Assembly (NCBI GenBank): GCA_905221605.1
Contig: CAJNDS010002476.1
Span: 210,037-274,036, forward strand
DNA: 64,000 nucleotides
DNA from: Symbiodinium natans
Lineage: Eukaryota > Sar > Dinophyceae > Suessiales > Symbiodiniaceae
Direction of reading: 5' to 3'
The notes beneath the pieces were generated by a model. That model did no database searches. It was not told where the DNA came from and worked only from the letters and a program-made list of their open reading frames with translations. Positions 41,250 through 51,699 of this stretch are shown piece by piece. The translations under genes and the position numbers were made by a program. Position 1 is the stretch's first letter. Each line of letters opens with the position of its first letter.

Positions 41250-43933
41250 ACCCTAAACCCTAAACCCTAAACCCTGAACCCTAAACCCTAAATCTTACTT
41301 GAAAGGAATTGGGCGGCAGCTTTCCCGCAACCCCAGGCCTCCTTTGTTGAAGACTCCTTGAGGAAACCCTGAGACCCAGATCTTCCAAAACCCCTTAATT
41401 CAGGAATATACCTTAATTCATAATAAGGAACCTTAGTAAATTAGTAAAATTTAGGGTATATTCCTTAATTAAGGGGTTTTGGAAGATCTGGGGAATGCCC
41501 TGGCTCACCCAGCCACCCTTGCCCTAACAGCACAGCCCTAAGGTTTAGGGTGTTCAGGGTCTCGGGTTGAGGGTTTAGGGTTAAAACCTAGACCCTTCAG
41601 TCAGCCTACCCCTCCGAACCCCCCCTAAACCCTAAACCCTAAACCCTAAACCCTAAACCCTAAACCCTAAACCCTAAACCCTAAACCCTACAAGCCCAAG
41701 GGTGGCACGGAAGTCCGTCAGGCTCAGCCTCTTCACCGGCATCATGTGTCGTCGGACCTCGGCCCGGTCATGGAAGGTTTCAGGAGCTCAGGAGGCGGAA
41801 GCACCTAAAGGGGGGGGGGGGTACGGAGGGGTAAGAGGGTTTAGGGTTTAGGGTTTAGGGTTTGGGGTTTAGGGTTAAGGAGGCATGTGTACCTGGAGTT
41901 GAAGAGGGCGTTTTTGCATCTAAGTCTAGGGAAGTCTGTGGTGATTCAGGGTTTGGGGTTTACGGTTTGGGGGTTACGGTTTAGGGTTTAGGGCTTGGTA
42001 GAAGTCTTGGTGTCGGCGGGGTGCAGTATTCGTGTTGCGGTCGGGCCTTGGATTACTGCTTCATGTCACTATTTTCCTCTGCCTTCGAACATACTTGGAG
42101 GTTCATGGGTACTTCTAAGTAGGGTTATAAGTAGGTCAACTATGACTATAACCTTTTTATAGGGCACATATAACCCTACTTCTACGTACCCATGCCCTCG
42201 CTTTAAAACGCGAAGTCGCGCCAGTCTTCCAGCTATACCCATCGCGGCCCTGCGCTATTTTTCAGCAGGGGTTAGATAGCATGGAAGCCCTCGACCCCCA
42301 ACCCCAAACCCCAAACTCCAAACCCCAAACCCCAAACCCCAAACCCCAAACCCCAAACCCTAAACCCTAAACCCTAAACCTTAAACCCTAAACACTAGAA
42401 CCTAAACCCTAAACCCCAAAGCCCAAACCCTAAACCCTTCCTCCTGTAACGGGGCTCGGGCGCCCGTGAGGCTCTCGGGGCCGTCGACCACCACTCCTTA
42501 CGGCTAAGAGGCTCAGGGCTGAGGGATGTAGGGTTTCGGGTTTGGGGTTTGGGGTTTAGGGTTTGGGGTCTAGGGTTTGGGGTTTAGGGTTTGGGGTTTA
42601 GGGTTTGGGGTTTAGGGTTTGGGGTTTAGGGTTTGGGGTTTGGGGTTTGGGGCTTAGGTTCCCTTTGTTCAGGTCTGGGCTTCCTAGAATGCAGGGCCGG
42701 CAGGGTTTCAGGTTGAAGCTTCCCTCATAGGGCCGAAGTAGGGCTTCGCCAAGAGCAAAATACCCGTAATTCAAGAATAGCCCATGAGATATAAGAGGGA
42801 TCCTTACATGAGTGAAGATATATACCTTAAGGAAGAGATTGGGAACCAGTGGCGAAGCAACCAGGTGCGAGAAAGGGGGCCTAACTAAAGGGCAATTGAG
42901 GACTGCATGGCACTTTCATGTACCCCTAAACCCTAAACCCTAAACCCTAAGCCCTAAGCCCTAAGCCCTAAGCCCTAAGCCCTAAGCCCTAAGCCCTAAA
43001 CCCTAAACCCTAAACCCTACCGCGTGCAGCCCGGCTGCTCTTCTGATCCACAATGTCCACAATGGTGCACCTCGAAGCTCGGACCGTTTCAAGTCTGTGG
43101 CTTCTCCCTATACCCCCTATACACCATCCTTCTTATACCCGTTACGTCCAGTAACAGCCACAACCCACCCCGGCCTCGCCCCATATCCTCCTTCTCCCGT
43201 AGGGTTCTTAGGGGAGGGGGGTTCATGGGGGGTAGGTACCTAGGAACCTTAGGGAAGCCTGGGGAGTGGTCGGGAGTATTAGGGAACCTTGGGTTACATA
43301 CTCCTCTTGAACCCCCCTCCCTTAAGAACCCTGTAGTTCTCTTAAACTCTAAACTCTAAACCCTAAACCCTAAACCCTCAACCCTAAACCCTAAAGCTTT
43401 CGGCCAAATAAGGGCTCAGGTGCCGAGGCCGACCGAAGCAAGGGAAAAAAAAGCGTGGAGACCAGGTGGGGTTTGGGGTTTAGGGTTTAGGGTTTAGGGT
43501 TTAGGGTTTAGGGTTTAGGGTTTAGGGTTAGGGTGTAGGGTGTAGGAACAATCCGAAACCGAAAATAGCGCTTTGCTGACGGACTTGCTTTTATACAAAA
43601 AAGCGCGTTATTCATACTTTTCATATTGTTATTCGTTGTTCATGTAATTCACATTATTTATACTATGTCTTCGAATAGCACAATATGGTTAACTTTCTTG
43701 GCTGTATTGGGGTCCTAGCCTTAAGCTCTAAACCCTAAACTCTACACCCCTATACCCTAAACCCTAAACCCTAAATCCTAAACCCTAAACCCGAAACCCT
43801 AAACCCTAAGCGCTAGCAAACTTTCTTGGCAGTAGTGCGGCCCACGGCGCATCTTCCCAGCGCAGGGGCCATAGGTGATGAGGGCCAGGCGGCCCGGCTG
43901 CACGAAGCGCGTGAACATCGACGTCTGGGCCAT
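38420..43933 (-). CDS. Ribosomal protein eL14, right copy, 10 exons
   Basis: Second eL14 gene, 60S ribosomal subunit. Exons in sense order: 43,933-43,851; 43,070-43,039; 42,496-42,462; 41,757-41,709; 40,972-40,929; 40,706-40,678; 40,592-40,553; 39,483-39,445; 38,860-38,819; 38,434-38,420 (TGA stop). They sum to 408 nt, as in the left copy, and every shared exon has identical length. The product begins MAQTSMFTRFVQPGRLALIT and ends in a basic tail VAKARTARSKAVKK then ALKK. It differs from the left copy at a few residues (KLDRG vs VLDRG, EKDE vs EKGE, ETSW vs ETAW, EARAN vs ETRAN). Donors are GC except GT (intron 4) and GA (intron 8); acceptors are AG. Exon junctions are confirmed by synonymous differences: the Arg split by intron 2 is AGA here and CGA in the other copy. 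The basic C-terminal extension of animal eL14 is absent. Confidence 0.93.
38459..38722 (+). repeat. Octamer AGGGCTTT/AGGGCTTC array in last eL14 intron
   Basis: A poly-G run followed by about 30 units of AGGGCTTT, AGGGCTTC and AGGGCTCT. The right side of the same intron ends in CCCTAAA variants (38,730-38,808), so the intron is bounded by G-rich and C-rich arrays in inverted orientation. Confidence 0.9.
38893..39410. repeat. Inverted telomere-like arrays filling eL14 intron 8
   Basis: TTTAGGG (with GTGTAGGG variants) at 38,893-39,062 and CCCTAAA at 39,085-39,185 and 39,360-39,408, lying between exons at 38,819-38,860 and 39,445-39,483. This is the clearest case of an intron whose two ends are inverted telomere-type arrays. 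Confidence 0.9.
40139..40270. repeat. (AC)n microsatellites
   Basis: Two AC runs, 40,139-40,163 and 40,250-40,268, within eL14 intron 7 (right copy). The rest of this intron (39,500-40,100) is a degenerate 'ttttaagg(t/a)t' repeat. Confidence 0.9.
41375..41492. mobile_element. MITE with 26-bp perfect terminal inverted repeats
   Basis: Left end 41,375-41,400 (CCCAGATCTTCCAAAACCCC...) is an exact reverse complement of the right end finishing at 41,492. The core holds AATATACCTTAATTCATAAT. Relatives near 21,441 and 15,515 share the inner part. It lies in an intron of the right eL14 gene. Confidence 0.85.
42092..42194. mobile_element. MITE, GGAGGTTCATGGTACTTA family (copy 3, short)
   Basis: Left end TACTTGGAGGTTCATGGGTA, right end TACGTACCCATG, core with TAGGGTTATA and its inverse. 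Lies within eL14 intron 3. Partial relatives are near 45,680-45,800 and 47,950-47,985. Confidence 0.65.
42903..43020 (-). repeat. CCCTAAA/CCCTAAG array
   Basis: The central block is CCCTAAG (nine units) flanked by CCCTAAA. It lies directly beside the eL14 exon at 43,039-43,070. Confidence 0.9.
43207..43325. mobile_element. Dispersed short element, AACCTTAGGGAAGC family
   Basis: Contains GTACCTAGGAACCTTAGGGA, 'tggggagt' and GGGTTACATA, and starts and ends in G-rich and C-rich mirror motifs. Relatives lie at 11,843-11,960 and, reversed, at 12,538-12,600. Within eL14 intron 1 (right copy). Confidence 0.6.
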
Positions 43934-44310
43934 CTTTGCCTGGTTTAGGGTTTAGGGTTTAGGATTCCATGGTCCTGAATATGGGTTTGGGGTTTCGGGT
44001 CCCCTTATATACCTTCGTTAAAGGGTTCTGCCGTCTGGGCCATCTTTGCCTGGATTTTCTACGGGAGGTTACAGGGTCGCTTACCATGGGTGTGGGGTTT
44101 CGGGTTTAGGGCTGCGGCTTTCGGGTTTCGGGTTTAGGGTTTAGGGATGAAGGCCCTAGTATGGTTCACATTGCCTTCTCGAAAGGATTCTGAAGTTCTG
44201 AAGTATGGGCCCATCCCTGCCTGGATTTCTAGGAGGTTCCTTGGTCCCTTAAATATGGCCCCATTGCCTTCTTTAAAGAGTTCTGACGGCTGGGCCATCT
44301 TTGCCGGTTG
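43919..44310. repeat. Duplicated eL14 start region (right)
   Basis: The start-codon segment (GGGCCATCTTTGCCTGG in plus orientation) recurs near 44,033, 44,208 and 44,291, with the companion GGAGGTT(A/C)C and 'ccttct(t/c)(t/g)aaagg(a/g)ttctg' motifs. The left eL14 copy has the same arrangement, so the duplication predates the gene duplication or was homogenised afterwards. Confidence 0.7.
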
Positions 44311-45172
44311 GAGGATTACGGGTTTAGGGTTTAGGGTTTAGGTTTTTCATTGGGCTTTTAGGGGGTTTCGGGGTCAGGGTGTGGGGTTCATTGTTGCCTG
44401 CATTGCGCCTTGGAGACTAGGGTTTAGAATTTAGGGTTTGGGGTTTAGGGCTGAGGGTTTTGGTTTTGGTTGGGCCGTTTGGTGACTTGCGTTTTGCTTG
44501 GGCAACCTTTGTTCCTTGCTCGATATGAAGCTGTATAAGGTTTTTGCAAACACGATGAAAATCTTATGAAGTTAGAGTACAGGGTGGCTCACAGACGTCT
44601 TTTCTCTTTGGCCTGTCAGCCCTCCACAGTAATCCACACGCTCCATGCATTTTGCACGCAAGGTCGCCCAAACCCTAAACCCGAAACCCTAAACCCTCTA
44701 ATTCTACAAAAGGTGCACACCAGTGAAATGGGTCACTTGAGCTGAACTCGCGTACGGGACTTTATGCAGACTTCGCGGCCTTGGTCTGAGATGCGCGAGT
44801 ACACAGCGTTTAGGGTTTAGGGTTTTGGGCCAGTTTTGGGTTTAGGGTTTAGGGTTGTTTTCAAACACCGAAAGGCTTCCAAAAACAACACCAACCCTTC
44901 AGCCTTAGCCATAAGCCCCTAAGCTTTTTGAGGTCCTAAAGCCCTGACCACTCACTAACTCTTCACTCTCATCACACCCGACTACAGGCTCAAAGCAACA
45001 CACGGGATGGGCGCCCAACTCGACACAATCGGAGGCTACCCGCCTCAGGGTCTTCCTGCTATCTCCTGTTATACTTCGATCATCCTCGGCCAAATTCGAT
45101 GAGACTATCCACCCAAACTCTCAAACCCGCCTAAAACCTAAACCCCCCTAGACAACCCTAAGCCCTAAGCCG

Positions 45173-47345
45173 TAAACCCTAAACCCCAAACCCTAAACCC
45201 TAAACCCTAAACCCTAAACCCTAAACCCTAAACCCTAAACCCCACCATCCCTGCGCACCAAGCTGCGCGCGAGGGGGGGGCGGGCGAAGCGCGCTGCGGG
45301 GGTCGGAGCTTGAAATGGCTGCAGAGGCTGCCCCAAGGGGTTGGCACCCAAGGCCAGCTTGGGGAGGGGGTTAGCTGGGGGGGGGGGGTTTAGGGTTTAG
45401 GGTTTAGGGTTTAGGGTTTAGGGTTTAGGGTTTAGGGTTTAGGGTTTAGGGTTTAGGGTTTGGGGTCTAGGGTCTAGGGTCTAGGGTCCAGGGCTTAGAA
45501 CCACACCAAAACATGCAACTTTTAGGTCGATGTCGGGACTGATAATTCTTTATCTTTATCTTTTGGGGGCGGGGGGTCTTAAGCAAATGGTAGCTTTGGG
45601 GTATTGATTACAACAGTTCAATAAGGTTGTCTTGCCAACAAAACCCTTCCAAGGGACTGCGCTGCTTGTTAAGAGCTTACACTTGGAGTGTCATCGGTAC
45701 TTACAAAGTAGGGTTCTAAGTAAGATAGCTAGGTCATCACCTTGTTTAGGACCCTAAACCCTAAACCCTACTTCTAGCTCCCCCCCACCCATGAACCTTC
45801 AAGGTAAGGGTTTTGGGATTTGGTGCGTAGGGCTCAGGGTCTCGGGAAGTTTGGGATTCTTCTGCACAGGGTTCGGGGATTCAAGCTCATCAGGACGAAG
45901 ACCGAGGCTCAATAGGGTTTTCGGGGCTTAGGGTGTAGGGTTGAGGGTTTCGGGTTTCGGGTTCAGGGTTTAGGGTTTAGGGTTTAGGGTCTAGGTTTTA
46001 GGGATTAGGGTTTAGGAGGCCTCCATCACAAAACCACTGCGCCAAACTCGAAAACCCCTACCTTCCACCTCCCGGCTCTTGGTTCAGGGTCCAGAGTTTA
46101 GGGTTTAATTAGGGTTTAGGGTTTAGGGTTTAGGGTTTAGGGTTTAGGGTTTAGGGTTTAGGGTTTAGGGTTTAGGGTTTAGGGTTCAGGGTTCAGGGTT
46201 CAGGGTTTAGGGGGTTTGGGGTTTGGGATTTAGGGTTCAGGGATGTGGGTTTCTAAGTTCAGGGTCTAAGTTCTGGCATACTTTCGGGTTGAGGATCCGC
46301 GGTTTCAGGGAAGCTCAAGGTTCAGGGTTTAGGGCTTGGGGTTTAGGGTTTAGGGGTCAGGGGTTTCGGGCTTAGGATTTAGGGTTTAGGGCCCCTGCCC
46401 CTGCCCAGAAAACTCCGGAGGCCCCTGGGTCCTTCAACGAGGCCAGGAAGATGACCCGGTTCTCTCCTCGGCGGCAAAGAACGCCGTGCAGAGTCCCCAA
46501 AAGGGTTTAGGGTATGGGGTTTAGGGTTTAGGGTTTAGGGTTTAGGGTTTAGGGTTTAGGGTTTTTGGGTTTAGGGCTTAGGGTTTAGGGCTTCGGGATG
46601 CAGAGTCCCCAAGATTTCAAGACTACGGTTGTACCCGTAAAGGTTTCCCTTCATTTACGCGTAGTATGGCCCGCATTTTGTTTTACAGGATCTTTAAAAT
46701 GGGTCCCCAAACCCAAGGGTACCGCCTTAGGGTCCGAGGTAGAGTGATGAATAAACCCTACAACCCTTCAAGCCTAAACAACCCCAAACACCGTACCACC
46801 CCCACAGCCCTAGTTACCAGCCATGAAACCCTAAACATCCCTAAACCCTAGCCCTAAACCCTAAACCCTAAACCCTCCGAATCCAACCCTGAAGGAGTCT
46901 CGGCCCGGGACGCATCAGGCGGCCGATGGCCAAGCCATCCCAGAAGATGGCGTAGATGGCCCTTGAGCTTAAAAGCTTTGGGTTTAGGGTTTAGGGTTTA
47001 GGGTTTAAGGTTTAAGGTTTAGGGTTTAGGGTTTAGGGTTTGGGGTTTAGGGTTTGGGGTTTAGTTGAGCTCTGTAGGGGCTTTCTGAAAGTTTCGTGTC
47101 TCAGGATTCACAGGGTTTGTGGTTCAGGAGCTGTTTCTGGTTTAGGAGCTGTTGGGTTGAGAGTGCTGGCCTTGGGTTGAGCACGCCCGAAGCCCCTAAG
47201 CCCTAAGCCCTCAAACCCTGCGCCATGGCCCCAAGCCCCTGAGACCCCAGCACCCGTCCCCGCCAGTAGCAGGCCGAAAACCCCTAAACCCTAAACCCTA
47301 AACCCTAAACCCTAAACCCTAAACCCTAAACCCTAAACCCTAAAC
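45173..47345. repeat. Arrays between eL14 and methyltransferase-like regions
   Basis: CCCTAAA at 45,173-45,243, 46,840-46,875 and 47,283-47,345. TTTAGGG at 45,389-45,490, 45,970-46,005, 46,107-46,210, 46,503-46,562 and 46,979-47,055. The islands include a segment near 46,395-46,500 open on both strands that may be an exon. Nothing here was named. Confidence 0.8.
46893..46966 (-). CDS. Candidate exon, unknown gene
   Basis: The minus strand is open and reads AIYAIFWDGLAIGRLMRPG after a possible acceptor (GAGCTCAAG). CCCTAAA lies on its left and TTTAGGG on its right, as around the eL14 exons. Not recognised. Confidence 0.4.
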
Positions 47346-47440
47346 CGTGTCCACGAAGGAAGGGAGTCGGCCGAAGTCCCCGGCGATAGGCAAAGCCACC
47401 GCGTGGGCAGCCAACAGGCCGCCACCAGGAGAAGGAAGAC
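47346..47440 (-). CDS. Candidate exon, unknown gene
   Basis: Acceptor CGCGGCAG on the minus strand is followed by an open frame with GGLLAAHAVALPIAGDFGRL. The other two frames are also open, so the frame is chosen only on G/C at third positions and residue composition. Left flank CCCTAAA. Confidence 0.35.
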
Positions 47441-47471
47441 CTGCCGCGCGAAATTGTGCGTACTAAAGGGG

Positions 47472-47624
47472 TACTTGGAGGTTCATGGTACTTACTGACC
47501 AATTATAACTGGGCTTATAACCCTACTTATAAGTGGGCAAACATATAAGACCCTTTAGGGACATTAGAAGTAGGGTTATAAGTACAGTTATAAGTGGTTA
47601 GTAAGTATCATGAACCTCCAAGTA
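47472..47624. mobile_element. MITE, GGAGGTTCATGGTACTTA family (copy 4)
   Basis: A 153-bp element with inverted ends TACTTGGAGGTTCATGGTAC and GTATCATGAACCTCCAAGTA and core TTATAACCCTACTTATAAGT. It is closely related to the copy at 37,641. Confidence 0.85.
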
Positions 47625-48170
47625 CTCATCGTATTCCCAATTATGGTCCCTGTATACTTATGCCAAAATCAGCCCCCCCAAAAAACACCCTATTCTACCG
47701 ATTAGGGTCCCTTTCTGTAAGGCAATTAAAAGCTTTTCACAAAACGGTCCTCTTAACATCAAACGGCCCTCCTTGTTTTGGAGCGCTGAACTCATCAAAA
47801 GACATGGCCATGCAAATCTCAAAAACTTGCCGGACCACTTCTTCATGGCTCGCTCAGCCCCCTAAACCCTGAACCCTGAACCCTAAACCCCATAAACGCC
47901 AACATCCGGCGCGCCCTCTTAGCAGAAGGCCTCAAGGGGCTCATGCTGCTACTTGGAGGTTATAAGCAGGGTTGTAAGTACCCTACTCGGCCATGTAGTG
48001 ATTATTTATTTCATCATGGGGGGGGGGGTTCTTAAGCAAATAGTAGATACAGGGTGGTAAGGAGCCCACTAAGATAAAGGTTCTGATGGTACAGGGCATT
48101 CTGATCCCCCAGTTTGATCCCACATGTAGAATCCCCAAAAGAAGTGCCCTAAGCCCTAAACCCTAAACCC

Positions 48171-48257
48171 GCTGGCAGCACAAACAGCAGCGCGAAGTTC
48201 TGTGTGGGCAGCGTCCTTGGGCAGGAGGGATGTGATTTCACAGACCGGGCACGCCTT
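48171..48257 (-). CDS. Candidate exon with CxxC, unknown gene
   Basis: Minus-strand acceptor ATCACAG is followed by 29 open codons containing KACPVCEITSLLPKDAAHTE. The CPVC pair hints at a zinc-binding segment, but a full finger is not visible in one exon. Bounded left by a short CCCTAAA run. Confidence 0.4.
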
Positions 48258-49154
48258 CTGTGATAGGGGTTCAGGATTTAGGGTTTAGGGTTTAGGGTGT
48301 AGGGTTTAGGGTGGCGGGACATGAAAGGGGCCGACGTAGCAAGGCTCCTGCGCTCTATGCTTGGGGTTTTGGGATCCAGCGACCGCCGACGCCAAGGCAC
48401 GCCCCCAGCAGAAGATTCTTTCGCCGCTCGTACCAGTCCATCCAATACCTTGCGTTTAGGGTTTAGTGTTTGGGGGTTTAGGGTTTCGGGTTTGGGGTTT
48501 AGGGTTTAGGGTTCAGGGTTTAGGGTTTGGGGTTTAGGGTTTAGGGCTTCGGGTTTAGGGTCTAGTCCGCGCTCGTGGGAATAGTTCCCGAACCCACATC
48601 GCACAAGCTCCTACCACATCCTGCTGGCTGGGACGGCAGAGCCTTTGGGATTCTTCTGGGGAAAACGCCCGCCCTAACAACCCAAGAGGCCCTGTACATC
48701 CTCCAGACTACCTGTTTGCTTAAGGACCACCCAAGAGTAAAGGACGGAAATCCGAAAATTGCCCTAATCAGGAAAGATTTTCTATTTTGTTTGGGGGGGG
48801 GGGGAGGAAAGGGGGGGTGGGTGGGTGGGCCTTAAGCAAATCGGAGTAAACAGACCAGAGCCCTAAACACTAAACCCTACACCCCCTGGCAAGCCGCAGG
48901 CCTAAACCCTAAACCCTAAACCCTAAACCCTAAACCCTAAACCCTCAACAGGGATCAATCGCAGCGGTGAGGCTCGATCTGACGCTGCAGGAACGCCCAG
49001 CGAAGAAGGTACCTTGGGGTTGAAATTGGGATGATATATTGTGGGAATCAATTGCATACGAAGACTGTTGCCGGATTCGCCGGAATCGCTGGCCAAAGTG
49101 CGCGGCAAAGTGTCGGGACAACTAGCTGGCAAGATTAGCCCGTGCCGCCAAAAT

Positions 49155-49400
49155 TGCCGGCAAAAGCTATGGCAAGAATCTGGGCTGGAATCTGAAACTC
49201 TGGCAAAAGCCATGGCAAGAATCTGGGCTGCGATCTGAAAACCCTGGCAAAAGCCACGGCAAAATTCAGGGCTACAAGGGCAGCGGCAGCAGCAGCATCA
49301 GCAGCAGCAGCAGTAGCAGCAGTCCCGTTGCCCTTGCACTTCGGAGCTCTATTTCAGCAGCAGCAGCAGCAGCAGCAGTCCCGTTACCCGTTGCACTTCG
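49155..49400 (+). repeat. 43-bp tandem repeats, (CAG)n and a 60-bp direct repeat
   Basis: Three copies of 'ctggcaaaagcca(t/c)ggcaa(g)aat' type units (49,155-49,275) are followed by CAG/CAA microsatellites. A direct repeat (AGTCCCGTT ... GCACTTCGGAGCTCTATTT) lies at 49,320 and 49,378. It lies just beyond the 3' end of the methyltransferase-like gene. Confidence 0.85.
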
Positions 49401-49432
49401 GAGCTCTATTTTTCCAGCATAGCCCCGGGCAG

Positions 49433-50733
49433 TCAGGCGTCGAGTGGCTCGTCGCTGTCAAAGTCAGACTCAGATTCAGGCTGATCCTCAGCCTCAGAGA
49501 TGATGCCCAGCGCTCTGCTGGACCCTGGCCCCACCGCTGCCAAAGCTCCACGCCATCGATGGCAGTCTCTCCAATTTCCATGTAGCATCACCTGGGTGTG
49601 AGAAATCAGTGAGTGAGAATGGTGAGACAAATACAACAAAAACAAAAGACGGACACTGAAACGAAACTGATGATTCTGATTCACTGTGATTGTCAAATTG
49701 AAAACCTGCTGCGGAGGAGTCGCTGCAAGAATTACCGCACCCACGACAGGCACCGTCATTGCATTGCCTTTGAAGAATGGAAAAGGAAGTTCGAGAAGGA
49801 TTCCCAGTTGAGTCAAGATTCAAGAAAAAAGAAGCGGGGTTTGGATGATCAATGATGGGCCCGGTTTAGGGTTTAGGGTTTAGGGTTTAGGGTGTAGGGT
49901 TTAATTTAGGGTTTAGGGTTTAGGGTTTAGGCTTTAGGGTTTAGGGTCTAGGGTTTAGGGTTTAGGGTTTAGGGAGTGTATTGGCACTGGCCGGTGGGCC
50001 TGCAAGAAGCGTCCAGAAACTTCGGATTGAGCGCGCGTACTTGGTCCAGGCGATCTTGTCCACTGGAAAAGCATGGGTGGACATGAGCTCTGGGCCCGTC
50101 AAGAGGCGGTGGTGTCGGTAGCTGTACACGGCGCTGTTTGTAGTTAGCCTCTTTCTGAATTCCAGACTCAGACTGACTGAACACTTCAGACACTGAAAGG
50201 TCTTCTACAGCTCTACAATCCGCAGCAACCAGCTCAAACAAAAATCAAAGCTCAAGGGGCGTTGGAATTGTACCGTCACACTTCATGGGCACCCGATACA
50301 CCGACTTCGCAGCATCCACGACCAAATTCTCCACATTCATTTTGTTGGCCTATGCTGGACGACGGATAGGTAATCAAAAGGGAAGCAACGCGGCAGCAAT
50401 GATTCAGGACTCATAAGCTTCACGTCCACACGCCGCATGCATGCCCAGCATCTTTCGCTTTGGCGTAGAGTACATCCAAAGACTCCACCTTCACAGGCGT
50501 GAGGCCTGCGCCCCAGTCTGGCCCGTACTCCATCTGGGCCAAGTGGCTGTACCTTCATTAGCTGACTCAGCAAACGATAATCAAATCCTTTCAAGCAAAT
50601 CACAGATCAGATTCAGATCATGATCTGTCATCTGTCCGGCGCACTCCCGTGTGTCTTTCATGCCAAGTCGTTCTCGCATCTCGTCAAGCACGACTCGCGT
50701 TCGATGTGAAATAAACTTGCCATAATCTGACTC
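49433..50733 (-). CDS. C5 DNA methyltransferase C-terminal exons (motifs IX-X)
   Basis: Consecutive exons with matching phases, in sense order: 50,733-~50,588; 50,533-50,432; 50,349-50,253; 50,089-50,000; 49,767-49,706; 49,591-49,433 (TGA). The junction of 50,000 to 49,767 (GC donor, AG acceptor) yields FWTLLAGNAMTVPVVGAVIL, a clear motif X (GNAM-pv-gavl) of cytosine-5 methyltransferases. The preceding exon reads ELMSTHAFPVDKIAW, like the motif IX region in this family. Upstream exons read YGPDWGAGLTPVKVESLDVL and NKMNVENLVVDAAKSVYRVP and probably belong to the target-recognition region. The last exon ends in an acidic tail (SEAEDQPESESDFDSDEP). These enzymes methylate cytosine in DNA. Catalytic motifs I and IV are not in this segment. 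A TTTAGGG array (49,864-49,975) fills the intron before motif X. Confidence 0.7.
49864..49975 (+). repeat. TTTAGGG array in methyltransferase intron
   Basis: About 15 units between the exons carrying the motif IX-like and motif X segments. Confidence 0.95.
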
Positions 50734-51699
50734 CTGTCAGGGCATGGCGGCATATGCGGCATGATCAAGTAAATTGCTGCGTTCCGAAACACAAGCTCAA
50801 CGCTCGCAGCCAGCCGGAAACTCATCACCGATGCATCGCTCAGCTTTTTTTGCGTCGTCTCTGCTGCGCAGTTCGAGGGTCCTAGGAGTCAAGGTGTCTC
50901 AACGAACAATTTTGGAGGGTTCCGTATGGCTTGCGCACGCTCAGCAAAGGCCAAAATACAAAGAAGATTGAAGGAGTAGCGCTGCACTAGGACTACGGAC
51001 TACGGTTAGGAGTTAGGAGTCAGGAGGAAATTAGGAAGTAGGACTAGAAGACTAGAAGTTGAGTTAGCGGTATACGGTATACGGTATACGGTACCGGTAA
51101 CAAGAGGCCAGCCAGCGTTCGTTGTGCACGCGCCCTCAGAATCTCAGAGGCTTCGGGAGACCAAACGACAGCTAAGGCTAAAACTGAAAAAGTCTATGAG
51201 TCTATGAGTTGTAGACTGTCGACTGTAGACTGTAGAGTTAAGCCGTTGCAAAATGACGAGCAGTGGGCACACCCGAGCATCTCCAAGAATGGTCGGTTTG
51301 GATCTTTTGTCGTTCTAGTTTGTGAGTGGGATCGAATCAAACATCCTGCATTCGGCGAGGTCGCAGTTTGCCCGCGAGCCTCGCAAGATCGTGCCAGGAT
51401 CCACGCAAAGGAGAGACAGTGCAGCAGCCCGACGTCCACAAGACTGGGGGGGGTAGACTGCCACTACCGACTATAGTCTGTCTCTATAAGTCGTCTATAA
51501 GTGTCTACAAGTCTATAAGTTATAAGTTATAAGTTATAAGTAAGAATATTAGAGGAGGAGACGAGACTTCGGCACAAACACAACTAAAGCAGGGCAGTAG
51601 CAATACTACGAGCAACTCAACTTCTCGTGTGGACGGTTTGATGGTTTGACGCGGACAGGACTGCTGCACCAGGGATCCCACACTACACTGCTCGCTTCC

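Noticed and set aside
47346-47440. Glycosidase-like GGLLAAH motif
   Set aside because: The motif is too short, all three frames are open and no other family motifs lie nearby, so only 'candidate exon' is reported.
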